NCBI RefSeq assembly: GCF_034087045.1
Contig: NZ_CP139247.1
Coordinates: 5,296,001-5,360,000, forward strand
DNA length: 64,000 nt
Origin: Chitinophaga sancti
GTDB taxonomy: Bacteria; Bacteroidota; Bacteroidia; Chitinophagales; Chitinophagaceae
Reading direction: 5' to 3'
Part shown: positions 45,638 through 53,413 of the stretch, piece after piece
How the letters are laid out: the number at the start of each line of letters is the position of its first letter
How positions within the stretch are numbered: position 1 is the first letter of the stretch
Translations under genes and position numbers: made by a program
The notes under the pieces: model-generated
The model's input: the letters and a program-made list of their open reading frames with translations, nothing else
Databases searched by the model: none
What the model was told of the DNA's origin: nothing

Positions 45638-46651
45638 TTACCGCCTGATCTGGTCCTTATTCGTCACCTGTTGTATTTTGTTCAATAGTAAGATCCCTTT
45701 TACTGCAGCATTGATACTTACCGTTGGTCTTTCGCAATTAAAACGGTGTAAGATCTTTGGATTGAAATCTTTCTTTTGATTGCCTGTACCAAAGATCACA
45801 TCAATGGGATCAGGCCCTTCTAATAAAGTATTGAAAAATATCTTACTCACTCCCGCATCTGTATGAGGAAATGCAAATGCCCTGTAAGGCAGGTTAAAAT
45901 GCTGTACAAGGAAGTCTACAGATTGTCTTGTCTGAAAGAGTTGTTCATCCAGTGTAAGCTGGCTATAATAAGGGTGATCAATACTATGCCCGCCAATTGC
46001 AAAACCCTGTTGTACCAGTGTGTCTACTTCATCCAGCATAAGGAACGGCTTTTCTTTCTCCAGGTATTGTGCAAAGGAAATCCCTAATATCCTCCCTATT
46101 TCATCTGCCTGTCTTTTTGTGTTGCAAGTGATTTTTTTAATAGCAGGAATGAGTGATGCTTCATCAGTTTGCAGATAAGCATACAATTGATCAAGCGTTG
46201 CCTTTGAATGATGCGTCGTTAGTATACTTTCGATAATCAAACTAAGCTTGAATTTATAAAACAGGCTTTTATTATCAAGAAATGCACTATTCAGGAAAAA
46301 CGCTGCTGGTGCACCTTTGCGAAGTAACATAGGAGCGATGATATCTTTTACTTCACGCAGCCCATCGTCGAAAGTGAGCAGGAAAGAACCGGTTGGTAAT
46401 GCCTGTCCTGTTTTTAATGCATGAATGATATCCTGTAAAGTAACTGGGGTAAATCGTCTGAGCAGGTAATCGAGATCTTTTTCAAATGCTTTGGTGCCTT
46501 TCCAGGGATAGAGGTGTTTGATATGTGGAACAGGTGCATCGCTCACCAGGTGATGATAGGGAAGCAATAAACTATCCGGACGTCGTTGTTTCAATACGGC
46601 AAGGGGTAACAGTTGCGCAGCACTGTAAAAGACATTTTTTACCAGGCTCAT
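45638..46651 (-). CDS. Polysaccharide deacetylase family protein (NodB fold)
   Basis: 337 residues. The NodB motif 1 FLLTFDDG has the catalytic/metal Asp pair, and motif 2 GGHSIDHPYYSQL carries the metal-binding H-x3-H. ALPYRAFAFPHTDAG corresponds to motif 3. No signal peptide is clear; the start has a hydrophobic patch (NVFYSAAQLLPLAVL). Enzymes of this fold remove N- or O-acetyl groups from GlcNAc-containing polymers. It lies next to the repeat array and outside the main EPS operon, but could act on the same polymer. Confidence 0.88.
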   Translation of the reverse strand: MSLVKNVFYSAAQLLPLAVLKQRRPDSLLLPYHHLVSDAPVPHIKHLYPWKGTKAFEKDLDYLLRRFTPVTLQDIIHALKTGQALPTGSFLLTFDDGLREVKDIIAPMLLRKGAPAAFFLNSAFLDNKSLFYKFKLSLIIESILTTHHSKATLDQLYAYLQTDEASLIPAIKKITCNTKRQADEIGRILGISFAQYLEKEKPFLMLDEVDTLVQQGFAIGGHSIDHPYYSQLTLDEQLFQTRQSVDFLVQHFNLPYRAFAFPHTDAGVSKIFFNTLLEGPDPIDVIFGTGNQKKDFNPKILHRFNCERPTVSINAAVKGILLLNKIQQVTNKDQIRR

Positions 46652-46765
46652 ATATTGTGTTAAATGTTCTTAAAGGTATGAATAATTTTCTCTTGTGAAT
46701 AAAGAGGTATATCATACTTCTGATTTACACTCTTCTGTGCGGACTACTTTACACAACGTACTATT

Positions 46766-47137
46766 TTATTGCATAGACATCACCTTCACCCTATGCTGCG
46801 TTCCCCACTCTGCCAATACCTGTATCACCGGCTTCAGCGAATCACTATACGCCGTCATCTCATATTTCCCCTCCTCCTCCTTCCGGATTAGCCCATTCAT
46901 TTCCAGCTCCTGCAACTCTCTCGACAACATTTTCGGTCCTATGCCCACCAGCTCCCGCTGCAAATCCATAAACCGCTTTCCTCCCATTGCGAGGCACCCC
47001 AGGATCGTCACTTTCCACTTACCACCAATGATATCCAGGGTATCCTGAATAGCCAGCAATTGCCGCTTACAATCATAAATTTTTTCACCGGGACAAACCA
47101 TATAAGAATTATTTTTTATTATTTTCATTCCCCTCAT
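46766..47137 (-). CDS. HxlR-family winged-helix transcriptional regulator
   Basis: A 123-residue regulator with the HxlR core: DTLDIIGGKWKVTILGCLAMGGKRFMDLQREL.GIGPKMLSRELQELEMNGLIRKEE. Two N-terminal cysteines (C15 in MVCPGEK and C23 in YDCKRQ) could sense oxidants or electrophiles, as in known HxlR proteins. The ATG at 47137 is preferred over a GTG at 47167; 47128 is another possibility. It is divergent from a thioredoxin-reductase-like gene with about 70 bp between the starts, the usual arrangement of HxlR regulators and their targets. Confidence 0.9.
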   Translation of the reverse strand: MRGMKIIKNNSYMVCPGEKIYDCKRQLLAIQDTLDIIGGKWKVTILGCLAMGGKRFMDLQRELVGIGPKMLSRELQELEMNGLIRKEEEGKYEMTAYSDSLKPVIQVLAEWGTQHRVKVMSMQ

Positions 47138-47187
47138 GGAAGCACTTCCATAAAGGGTAGTATTCACTATTGTAAAGTTAACCTATT

Positions 47188-47195
47188 TACTTTTG
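47188..47195 (+). promoter_or_regulatory. Candidate -7 element for the oxidoreductase
   Basis: TACTTTTG fits TAnnTTTG exactly, 15 nt before the ATG at 47211, implying a leader of only about 10 nt. A TTG lies 15 nt upstream, shorter than the normal spacing, so the -33 box is uncertain. Confidence 0.4.
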
Positions 47196-47210
47196 TTCAA
47201 AATCATCAAT

Positions 47211-48116
47211 ATGGAATTTGAAGTTATCATCATCGGAGGAAGCTACGCAGGGTTACAGGCAGGAATGACACTCGGCCGCGCACTTAGAAAGGTTTTGATC
47301 ATTGATAGCGGCAAACCCTGTAATGCACAAACTCCGCATTCACACAATTTCCTAACGAGAGATGGAGAAACGCCAGCCGCCATTGCAAAAATAGCACTGG
47401 AACAACTCAAAACATATACCACCGTTCAGGTACTCCATGGCAAAGCTGTACTAGGTGAAAAAACCAACCACGGATTTTCTGTTACAACGGAGGCCGGCGA
47501 AAAATTCACTTCAAAAAAACTCATTCTTACCACAGGTGTCAAAGACATCATGCCTGAGATACCAGGCGTAGCAGCATGCTGGGGGATTTCTGTCATTCAC
47601 TGCCCCTATTGCCATGGGTATGAAGTAGCTAATCAGCCAACCGGTATATTAGGTAATGGAGAAGGTGGTTTTGAAACAGCGAAACTGATACAGCACTGGA
47701 CAAAAGATCTAACTCTGTTTACGAACGGGCCGATCACTATGACAGCTGAAATGGTAGCACAGATAAAGAGAAAGAATATCCATATCATTGAGACACCTGT
47801 GAAAGCCATCATTCATGACAACGGACAGTTAAATGCTGTGGAACTGACGGATGGTACCCAGGTATCGCTTAAAGCAGTCTATGCCCGTTTACCGTTTATA
47901 CAGCACTGTGATATACCGGCACAACTGGGATGTGAATTAACAGAAGCAGGGCATATTAAAGTAGCTGATTTTGGAAAAACATCTGTTGAAGGTGTGTATG
48001 CAGCCGGGGATAATTGCAGTATGATGCGTGGTGTGGCCAATGCAGTATCAGCAGGACTGGCGGCAGCAGCATTTGTAAACAGGGAATTGATCTGGGAAGA
48101 ATTTGAAAATGCCTGA
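47211..48116 (+). CDS. NAD(P)/FAD-dependent oxidoreductase, thioredoxin-reductase-like
   Basis: 301 residues. The FAD motif IIIGGSYAGLQAG is at ~6-18, the redox-active pair C131-P-Y-C134 in HCPYCHGYE, the NAD(P) loop ILGNGEGGFETA follows, and the second FAD motif is VYAAGDN. It is similar in length to bacterial thioredoxin reductases (~310), but the TrxR-like ISVIHCPYCHG variant is frequent in stand-alone reductases of uncertain partner. The ATG at 47211 is chosen over a TTG six codons upstream. It is probably controlled by the divergent HxlR regulator. Confidence 0.9.
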   Translation: MEFEVIIIGGSYAGLQAGMTLGRALRKVLIIDSGKPCNAQTPHSHNFLTRDGETPAAIAKIALEQLKTYTTVQVLHGKAVLGEKTNHGFSVTTEAGEKFTSKKLILTTGVKDIMPEIPGVAACWGISVIHCPYCHGYEVANQPTGILGNGEGGFETAKLIQHWTKDLTLFTNGPITMTAEMVAQIKRKNIHIIETPVKAIIHDNGQLNAVELTDGTQVSLKAVYARLPFIQHCDIPAQLGCELTEAGHIKVADFGKTSVEGVYAAGDNCSMMRGVANAVSAGLAAAAFVNRELIWEEFENA

Positions 48117-48137
48117 TAATGGTGCATATCAGCGGGC

Positions 48138-48389
48138 ATGAGCTGGTCTGGCGCCATCCTTTATGGCCCCCTGCATATGTTCCTTATTCACAAAGTGACC
48201 TGGCAAAAAGGGAACCGGACCTACAGGAAACACCTGGTTGCCGAATTATTGGCCATTATCGCCTTCGTAAGCGGGGTATTCCTAAAAGAACTGTCACCAG
48301 CCGGCCGCAGGCCCACCCACATAAAAAAAACCGCTTTCGCCAAAGGTGAAAGCGGTTTTTTTTATCTATTTAAATCAATTACAGGCTAA
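48138..48389 (+). CDS. Possible small membrane protein or gene remnant
   Basis: An 83-residue frame with two hydrophobic stretches ([28 protein letters not shown]) and codon use similar to real genes in the window. Against it, the last ~20 codons run through a strong terminator stem and the frame overlaps the metK 3' end by 11 nt. It may be a truncated gene whose 3' end was lost. Not recognised as any family. Confidence 0.25.
   Translation: MSWSGAILYGPLHMFLIHKVTWQKGNRTYRKHLVAELLAIIAFVSGVFLKELSPAGRRPTHIKKTAFAKGESGFFYLFKSITG
48326..48362. terminator. Bidirectional terminator between oxidoreductase region and metK
   Basis: A 16-bp stem (48326-48341 with 48345-48360) around CCGCTTTC/GAAAGCGG, with A-run and T-run on opposite sides, suits both convergent transcripts. 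Confidence 0.88.
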
Positions 48390-49632
48390 ACGCTGCCTTC
48401 ACCTTATCCACATAATCCAGCTTCTCCCATGTAAACAACTCCACTTCCACACTCTTCTCATGCTTCTTACCCTTGTTGAATACCTTGGTCACCACCTTGC
48501 TCTCACGACCCATATGGCCATAAGCAGCAGTATCGCTATAAATAGGATTACGCAGTTTCAAACGCTGCTCGATCGCATAAGGACGCAGGTCAAAGATCTC
48601 TTCCACCTTACGTGCAATCTCACCATCAGTCAGATCCACCTTGGCAGTACCACGGGTATCGATGAACAAACCACAAGGTTTAGCCACACCAATCGCATAA
48701 GACACCTGTACCAGCACCTCATCTGCCAGACCTGCAGCAACCAGGTTCTTAGCAATGTGACGGGTAGCATAAGCAGCAGAACGGTCTACTTTGGAAGGAT
48801 CTTTACCAGAAAACGCACCACCACCATGTGCACCTTTACCACCATAAGTATCCACAATGATCTTACGGCCTGTCAGCCCAGTATCACCATGAGGACCACC
48901 GATTACAAATTTACCGGTTGGGTTGATGTGGTAAGTAATTTTATCATTGAACAGCGCTGCCAGTTCCGGCTTCAGCTGTGCTTTTACACGTGGAATAACG
49001 ATGTTGATCATATCTTCCTTGATCTTAGCCAGCATCTTTGCTTCTGCATCAAAATCATCGTGCTGTGTAGAGATCACGATTGTATCGATACGTACAGGCT
49101 TGTTATCGTCAGAATACTCGATCGTTACCTGTGATTTTGCATCCGGACGCAGGTAGGTGATCTCCTTGTTTTCGCGACGGATCGCAGCCAGTTCGATCAG
49201 CAGTTTGTGCGCCAGATCCAGTGCCAGTGGCATATAGTTTTCGGTCTCCTTGGTGGCGTAACCGAACATCATACCCTGGTCGCCAGCACCCTGTTCTTCC
49301 GGGCTCTTGCGCTCTACACCCTGGTTGATGTCTGGAGACTGCTCATGAATGGCAGAGAAGATACCGCAGGAGTTAGCCTCGAACATGTATTCACTTTTGG
49401 TATACCCTATCTTGCGAATTACCTCACGCGCAATTTCCTGCACATCCAGGTAAGCTTCGGATTTAACTTCTCCTGCCAGTACCACCTGACCGGTAGTCAC
49501 CAACGTCTCACAAGCAACTTTAGAAGCCGCATCATAGGCTAAGAAATTATCAATCAATGCATCTGATATCTGATCGGCAACTTTATCCGGATGTCCTTCG
49601 GATACTGATTCTGAGGTAAATAAATAAGGCAT
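48379..49632 (-). CDS. metK: S-adenosylmethionine synthase
   Basis: 417 residues, slightly longer than the E. coli enzyme (384). The N-terminal ATP/methionine site is [21 protein letters not shown] (H14, D16), the signature [12 protein letters not shown] follows, and [19 protein letters not shown] is the second signature. It makes SAM from ATP and methionine as a soluble tetramer. No riboswitch was recognised in its leader. It probably has its own promoter (TATTTTTG at 49725-49732, minus strand). Confidence 0.97.
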   Translation of the reverse strand: MPYLFTSESVSEGHPDKVADQISDALIDNFLAYDAASKVACETLVTTGQVVLAGEVKSEAYLDVQEIAREVIRKIGYTKSEYMFEANSCGIFSAIHEQSPDINQGVERKSPEEQGAGDQGMMFGYATKETENYMPLALDLAHKLLIELAAIRRENKEITYLRPDAKSQVTIEYSDDNKPVRIDTIVISTQHDDFDAEAKMLAKIKEDMINIVIPRVKAQLKPELAALFNDKITYHINPTGKFVIGGPHGDTGLTGRKIIVDTYGGKGAHGGGAFSGKDPSKVDRSAAYATRHIAKNLVAAGLADEVLVQVSYAIGVAKPCGLFIDTRGTAKVDLTDGEIARKVEEIFDLRPYAIEQRLKLRNPIYSDTAAYGHMGRESKVVTKVFNKGKKHEKSVEVELFTWEKLDYVDKVKAAFSL

Positions 49633-49724
49633 AAAATAATTGAATTTCGGCTTTAAGATTAGTAAATCTAGTACAATTTACCATATTTTAGTCATTTGGT
49701 GGTATGCCTAATGGTAAACTGGGG

Positions 49725-49732
49725 CAAAAATA
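49725..49732 (-). promoter_or_regulatory. Candidate -7 element for metK
   Basis: On the minus strand TATTTTTG matches TAnnTTTG exactly, about 95 nt upstream of the metK ATG. No TTTG box at the expected distance was found. Confidence 0.35.
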
Positions 49733-49883
49733 AGTCATTTGACTATATTCCAGTATTTTGATAGGGAAAATATTCGTTAAAGGGGTGGGAAATTTATACC
49801 CCCCCCAAAAGCGTAGTCTCAAAATAAAATTAAGGTTGGAGATTCGGGGTGAACAACAGTTCGTCTCTGGCAGGGTCAGCATG

Positions 49884-49921
49884 AAAAGGGGGTGTATCAA
49901 AAGTATGATACACCCCCTTTT
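49884..49921. terminator. Terminator downstream of the starch-synthase-like gene
   Basis: A 16-bp perfect inverted repeat (49884-49899 with 49906-49921) with 6-nt loop, A-run before and T-run after; starts 20 bp beyond the stop of the minus-strand gene. Confidence 0.88.
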
Positions 49922-49940
49922 TCAAATTCGATTAAATGCT

Positions 49941-50759
49941 TTATTTACCAAGCAACTGTGAGTACAGCTGCAGATAATCTGCTAAATCTTCATTTTCTTT
50001 CTTGTATGGCAGTACAATCTTACCCTTATCGGCTTTCAGGTCATCCACCACCTTCTTTTCTGTCTTTTCACCAGCCAGTATTACCGCATCTGCATATTTT
50101 GCAGCGCCTCTGTTCAGGGCAGTATTTGTACCTTCTTTGTACAGTTCAATGTCTTTTTCCTTGATTTGATTGCTGATGGTGGCCTTTTTAACAAAGCCGG
50201 CACCCAGGTTTTCCTCAAAAGAATTAGGTTCTAAAGAGTACACCACCTTGGAATGCGCGAATACAGGCTCCTTCTTATAGGCTGTCTTCAGGTACAGTGG
50301 GATCAGGGATGTCATCCAACCGCTACAGTGGATGATGTCCGGAGGCCAACCGAACTTTTTTACCGTTTCTAATGCTCCTTTACAGAAAAATACAGCACGC
50401 GCAGCGTTGTCATCATAGAACTGATCATTCTCGTCCGTAAATAACGCTTTTCGCTTAAAGTAATCCTCATTGTCAAGGAAATACACCTGCAAACGGGCAT
50501 TTGGCAACGAAGCAACCTTGATAATCAGTGGATAATCATCTCCTTCAATCACGATGTTAATGCCAGACAATCGTACCACCTCATGCAGTCGGTGCCTTCT
50601 CTCATTGATAATGCCAAAACGGGGCATGATCACCCGCACTTCCAGCCCTGACTCATTGGATTTAATTGCCATCTTATTGACCATAGCCGCATAATCTGTG
50701 AGTTCCAGATAAGGCGACATCTCCTGAGCAATAAAAAGAATTCGTTTCTTTGTGGACAT
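49941..50759 (-). CDS. Starch/glycogen synthase catalytic-domain-like protein (short)
   Basis: 272 residues. It matches only the N-terminal GT5 half of glycogen synthase: ILFIAQEMSPYLELTDYAAMVNKM, VRVIMPRFGIINERRHRLHEV, FFCKGALETVKKFGWPPDIIHCSGWMTSLIPLYL. The C-terminal GT-B half with the catalytic KTGGL-like site is missing, so glycogen synthesis by this protein alone is unlikely. The same short form next to panC occurs in related genomes, to my knowledge. The C-terminal ~60 residues (GAAKYADAVILAGEKTEKKVVDDLKADKG) look like a replacement for the second domain. Divergent from panC with 109 bp between. Confidence 0.8.
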   Translation of the reverse strand: MSTKKRILFIAQEMSPYLELTDYAAMVNKMAIKSNESGLEVRVIMPRFGIINERRHRLHEVVRLSGINIVIEGDDYPLIIKVASLPNARLQVYFLDNEDYFKRKALFTDENDQFYDDNAARAVFFCKGALETVKKFGWPPDIIHCSGWMTSLIPLYLKTAYKKEPVFAHSKVVYSLEPNSFEENLGAGFVKKATISNQIKEKDIELYKEGTNTALNRGAAKYADAVILAGEKTEKKVVDDLKADKGKIVLPYKKENEDLADYLQLYSQLLGK

Positions 50760-50799
50760 CTAATGCTGATATTAATGCAGTAAATTTAAATTTGGTTTG

Positions 50800-50834
50800 C
50801 AAAATTACGGATTTTTACCGGAAGAAAAGACAAA
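50800..50834 (-). promoter_or_regulatory. Candidate promoter for the starch-synthase-like gene
   Basis: On the minus strand TTTG (50831-50834), a 23-nt spacer and TAATTTTG (50800-50807) match both boxes with the spacer at the long end of the reported range. On the plus strand TAAATTTG (50787-50794) could serve panC, without a -33 box. Confidence 0.4.
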
Positions 50835-50868
50835 TTGGCACTTTTAACATCCTTTTAAGCAATAAATT

Positions 50869-51723
50869 ATGTATTTATTCAAACGGAAAGAAGAACTGGA
50901 AAGGCATTTAACGACAGCACGGCACGCAGGGAAACGCATTGGTTTTGTGCCAACTATGGGCGCTTTGCACCGGGGACACATCTCCCTGATCAATGCTGCA
51001 AAAGAAAATTCTGACCTGGTGGTTTGTAGCATCTTTGTAAATCCCACACAGTTCAATGATCCAAAAGACTTCGAAAAATACCCTGTCACCATCGACCAGG
51101 ATGTACTGCAACTGACAGAAGCGGGGTGTGATGTATTGTTCCTGCCATCTGTGCAGGAAATGTACCCGGATGGACTGACTGCCAAAATGCAGTATGACTT
51201 TGGCACGCTGGAAACGGTCCTGGAAGGCGCAGCTAGGCCGGGCCACTTTCAGGGAGTTGGGCAGATTGTGCACCAGTTGCTGAACCTGGTGCAGCCTGAT
51301 AAATTATTTATGGGACAGAAAGATCTACAGCAGTGCCTGATTATAAATCGATTGCTTAAAATTATTGATTCGCATGTAGAATTGGTAATATGCCCTACAC
51401 AAAGGGAAAATGATGGGTTGGCAATGAGTAGCCGCAACATGCGCTTAAATACAACTGAAAGGGTCAATGCCCTCCGTTTATACCAGGCGTTGTCTTATAT
51501 CAAGCACCATTATAAGAAGGAAGGCTTTAAAGAGATGAAGGAAAAAGCTATTAATGAACTGAAAACCAGTGGATTTGAAGTGGATTATGTGGAATTGATC
51601 AGCATTCTGGAAGATGGGTCTGTTATTTTCCCGGAAACGGCGGCGACTACGCCTTTGTATGCGGTAGTGGCGGCAAAGGAAGTGGGTAGCGGGGTAAGGT
51701 TAATAGATAATATCATGTTATAA
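50869..51723 (+). CDS. panC: Pantothenate synthetase
   Basis: 284 residues, the usual family length. It condenses pantoate and beta-alanine using ATP. The HIGH-like motif PTMGALHRGHISLI (~29-42), the FVNPTQFNDPKDFEKYP block, GQKDLQQCLII and the KMSKS-like GLAMSSRNMRL are all present. Aspartate decarboxylase (beta-alanine supply) is the next gene and ketopantoate hydroxymethyltransferase lies ~5 kb downstream. Confidence 0.97.
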   Translation: MYLFKRKEELERHLTTARHAGKRIGFVPTMGALHRGHISLINAAKENSDLVVCSIFVNPTQFNDPKDFEKYPVTIDQDVLQLTEAGCDVLFLPSVQEMYPDGLTAKMQYDFGTLETVLEGAARPGHFQGVGQIVHQLLNLVQPDKLFMGQKDLQQCLIINRLLKIIDSHVELVICPTQRENDGLAMSSRNMRLNTTERVNALRLYQALSYIKHHYKKEGFKEMKEKAINELKTSGFEVDYVELISILEDGSVIFPETAATTPLYAVVAAKEVGSGVRLIDNIML

Positions 51724-51772
51724 ATGAAGAAGTTGCATCAATATAAATCAACTTCCACCAGGTACCTGCATT

Positions 51773-51813
51773 AAAAGAGAGGCCGTATCTTATTTATGAT
51801 ACGACCTCTCTTT
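51773..51813 (+). terminator. Stem-loop between panC and panD
   Basis: A 17-bp imperfect stem (51773-51789 with about 51798-51813, one mismatch) 50 nt after the panC stop, weak T-run. It precedes a clear promoter, so panC and panD may be separately transcribed. Confidence 0.65.
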
Positions 51814-51843
51814 CATCAGTTACCTACATGAGACTGATCACCT

Positions 51844-51876
51844 TTTGTCACATTCATTTATTTTACCGTAACTTTG
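51844..51876 (+). promoter_or_regulatory. Bacteroidota-type promoter of panD
   Basis: TTTG (51844-51847), a 21-nt spacer and TAACTTTG (51869-51876) match the consensus exactly. Transcription would begin near 51,883, giving a leader of about 15 nt. It is the best promoter in the window. Confidence 0.75.
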
Positions 51877-51898
51877 CAGCCGCACGCAGAATTACGTT

Positions 51899-52243
51899 AT
51901 GCAGATTGAAGTATTAAAGTGTAAAATACACCGCGCAGTTATCACGGAAGCAAACTTACAATACGTAGGTAGCATCACCATCGATGAAGATCTGATGGAT
52001 GCGGCCGGCCTGATCGAATACGAAAAGGTACAGGTAGTCAACGTGAATAATGGCGAACGCCTGGAAACCTACGTTATCAAGGGAAAACGTGGTTCAGGGC
52101 TGATATGTATGAATGGCCCGGCAGCTCGTCTCTGTGCGGTAGGTGATATAGTTATCATCATCTCCTATTGTACAATGGACTTCGAAGAAGCCAAAAAACA
52201 TACACCAATCGCTGTTTTTCCAAAAGAAAATAATAAATTGTAA
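51899..52243 (+). CDS. panD: Aspartate 1-decarboxylase precursor
   Basis: 114 residues, typical for the pyruvoyl enzyme that makes beta-alanine. The self-cleavage site G24-S25 is present with K9, H11 and Y22 in their conserved places; [11 protein letters not shown] and [19 protein letters not shown] are also typical. Ser25 becomes the pyruvoyl group. Confidence 0.97.
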   Translation: MQIEVLKCKIHRAVITEANLQYVGSITIDEDLMDAAGLIEYEKVQVVNVNNGERLETYVIKGKRGSGLICMNGPAARLCAVGDIVIIISYCTMDFEEAKKHTPIAVFPKENNKL

Positions 52244-52268
52244 GTGCAACCCTTAAATCAGACCTTCT

Positions 52269-53285
52269 ATGCCCAAATCGCTCAGAACTATTATCAATTT
52301 TGCAATATTTTTAGCGATAGGTTTAGGTTTGATCTGGTTAGTTACACACAATCTAACTGCACAGGAAAAGGAAGATATCATCCGTAGCTTCCGAAAAGCC
52401 AATTACTGGCTTATCATACCCGTTATTATTGTTGGTATAGCAAGTCACTGGTTCCGCGCCGTACGCTGGAAATTACTCATGGCACCACTGGGTTATCATC
52501 CCAGTACCATGAATACTTTCTTTGCTGTGATGGTCGGCTACCTGGCTAACCTTGCCATTCCCCGCCTGGGAGAAGTAACCCGTTGCGGCATCGTGGCCAA
52601 ATACGAAAACATCCCTGCGGAGAAACTGGTTGGTACCATGATCGCCGAAAGAGCAGTCGATATGCTGGTGCTTTTACTACTCATGCTTGTAACGGTGTTA
52701 TTACAGCTGGATACAGTCGGTGTTTTCTTCACCCAACACATATGGCAACCTTTACAGACCAAACTGGGTAATGCCGGTGGTAGCCGTACCTGGATACTGG
52801 CAGGCATTGTAATAGTAGTGGTCGTACTGGGTATTATCGCCTTCCGTATCATCGCCCGCTCCAAAGTGGGCAATAAGGTTAAACAGATATTCAGAGGCGT
52901 ATGGGAAGGCGTTCTTTCCATTGGCAAAATGCAGAAAAAAGGCTGGTTTATATTTCACTCCCTCTTTATATGGGTATTGTACTTTACCATGATGTACCTG
53001 GGCTTCCTTTGTATGGACGAAACCAGGTCACTGGGTGTAGGCGCCGCCCTTTCAGTACTGTGCTTTGGTAGTATCGGTATGATCGCCACCCAGGGCGGCA
53101 TTGGTGCTTACCAGATCTTAGTACAGCAAACCCTCCTCTTATATGGTATCCATGCCACTACCGGCTACGCTTTCGGCTGGATCGTATGGCTGGCACAGAC
53201 CCTGATGGTAATTGTAATCGGCTTCGCCAGCATGATTGCCCTCCCGATCTATAACAAAGGAAACCGCACACCTGTAGCTGAGTAA
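52269..53285 (+). CDS. Lysylphosphatidylglycerol synthase-type integral membrane protein (UPF0104)
   Basis: 338 residues with eight or so membrane helices. Signature elements: HWFRAVRWKLLM, VMVGYLANLAIPRLGEVTRCGI (family core) and ERAVDMLVLLL, GGIGAYQILVQQTLLLYG. These match the flippase-like transmembrane domain of MprF/AglD/UPF0104 proteins, without the soluble aminoacyl-transferase domain. It probably moves or modifies a lipid; substrate unknown. It begins 25 nt after panD and is probably co-transcribed. Confidence 0.88.
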   Translation: MPKSLRTIINFAIFLAIGLGLIWLVTHNLTAQEKEDIIRSFRKANYWLIIPVIIVGIASHWFRAVRWKLLMAPLGYHPSTMNTFFAVMVGYLANLAIPRLGEVTRCGIVAKYENIPAEKLVGTMIAERAVDMLVLLLLMLVTVLLQLDTVGVFFTQHIWQPLQTKLGNAGGSRTWILAGIVIVVVVLGIIAFRIIARSKVGNKVKQIFRGVWEGVLSIGKMQKKGWFIFHSLFIWVLYFTMMYLGFLCMDETRSLGVGAALSVLCFGSIGMIATQGGIGAYQILVQQTLLLYGIHATTGYAFGWIVWLAQTLMVIVIGFASMIALPIYNKGNRTPVAE

Positions 53286-53413
53286 TCATCCATAATTCCT
53301 TATCTTTAAGTGTAATATCACAAATTTAACATTGGATTTTCCTCAAAATCTGGTATTGTTGTGATTATGGTTATATCATCATATAACCCACACCGTTAAT
53401 TTGCCCTTTTAAG

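Larger units (their letters stand above)
49633..49940. other. Intergenic region between metK and the starch-synthase-like gene
   Basis: About 308 bp with the metK promoter candidate (TATTTTTG 49725-49732, minus strand) and the terminator at 49884-49921. A C-run lies at 49801-49807. No SAM riboswitch core (kink-turn plus paired P1-P4) was recognisable by eye. The short frames here are not supported. Confidence 0.5.

Noticed and set aside
49633..49760. SAM riboswitch in front of metK
   Set aside because: No conserved SAM-I/SAM-II core could be recognised by eye; a covariance-model search (Infernal/Rfam) would decide.
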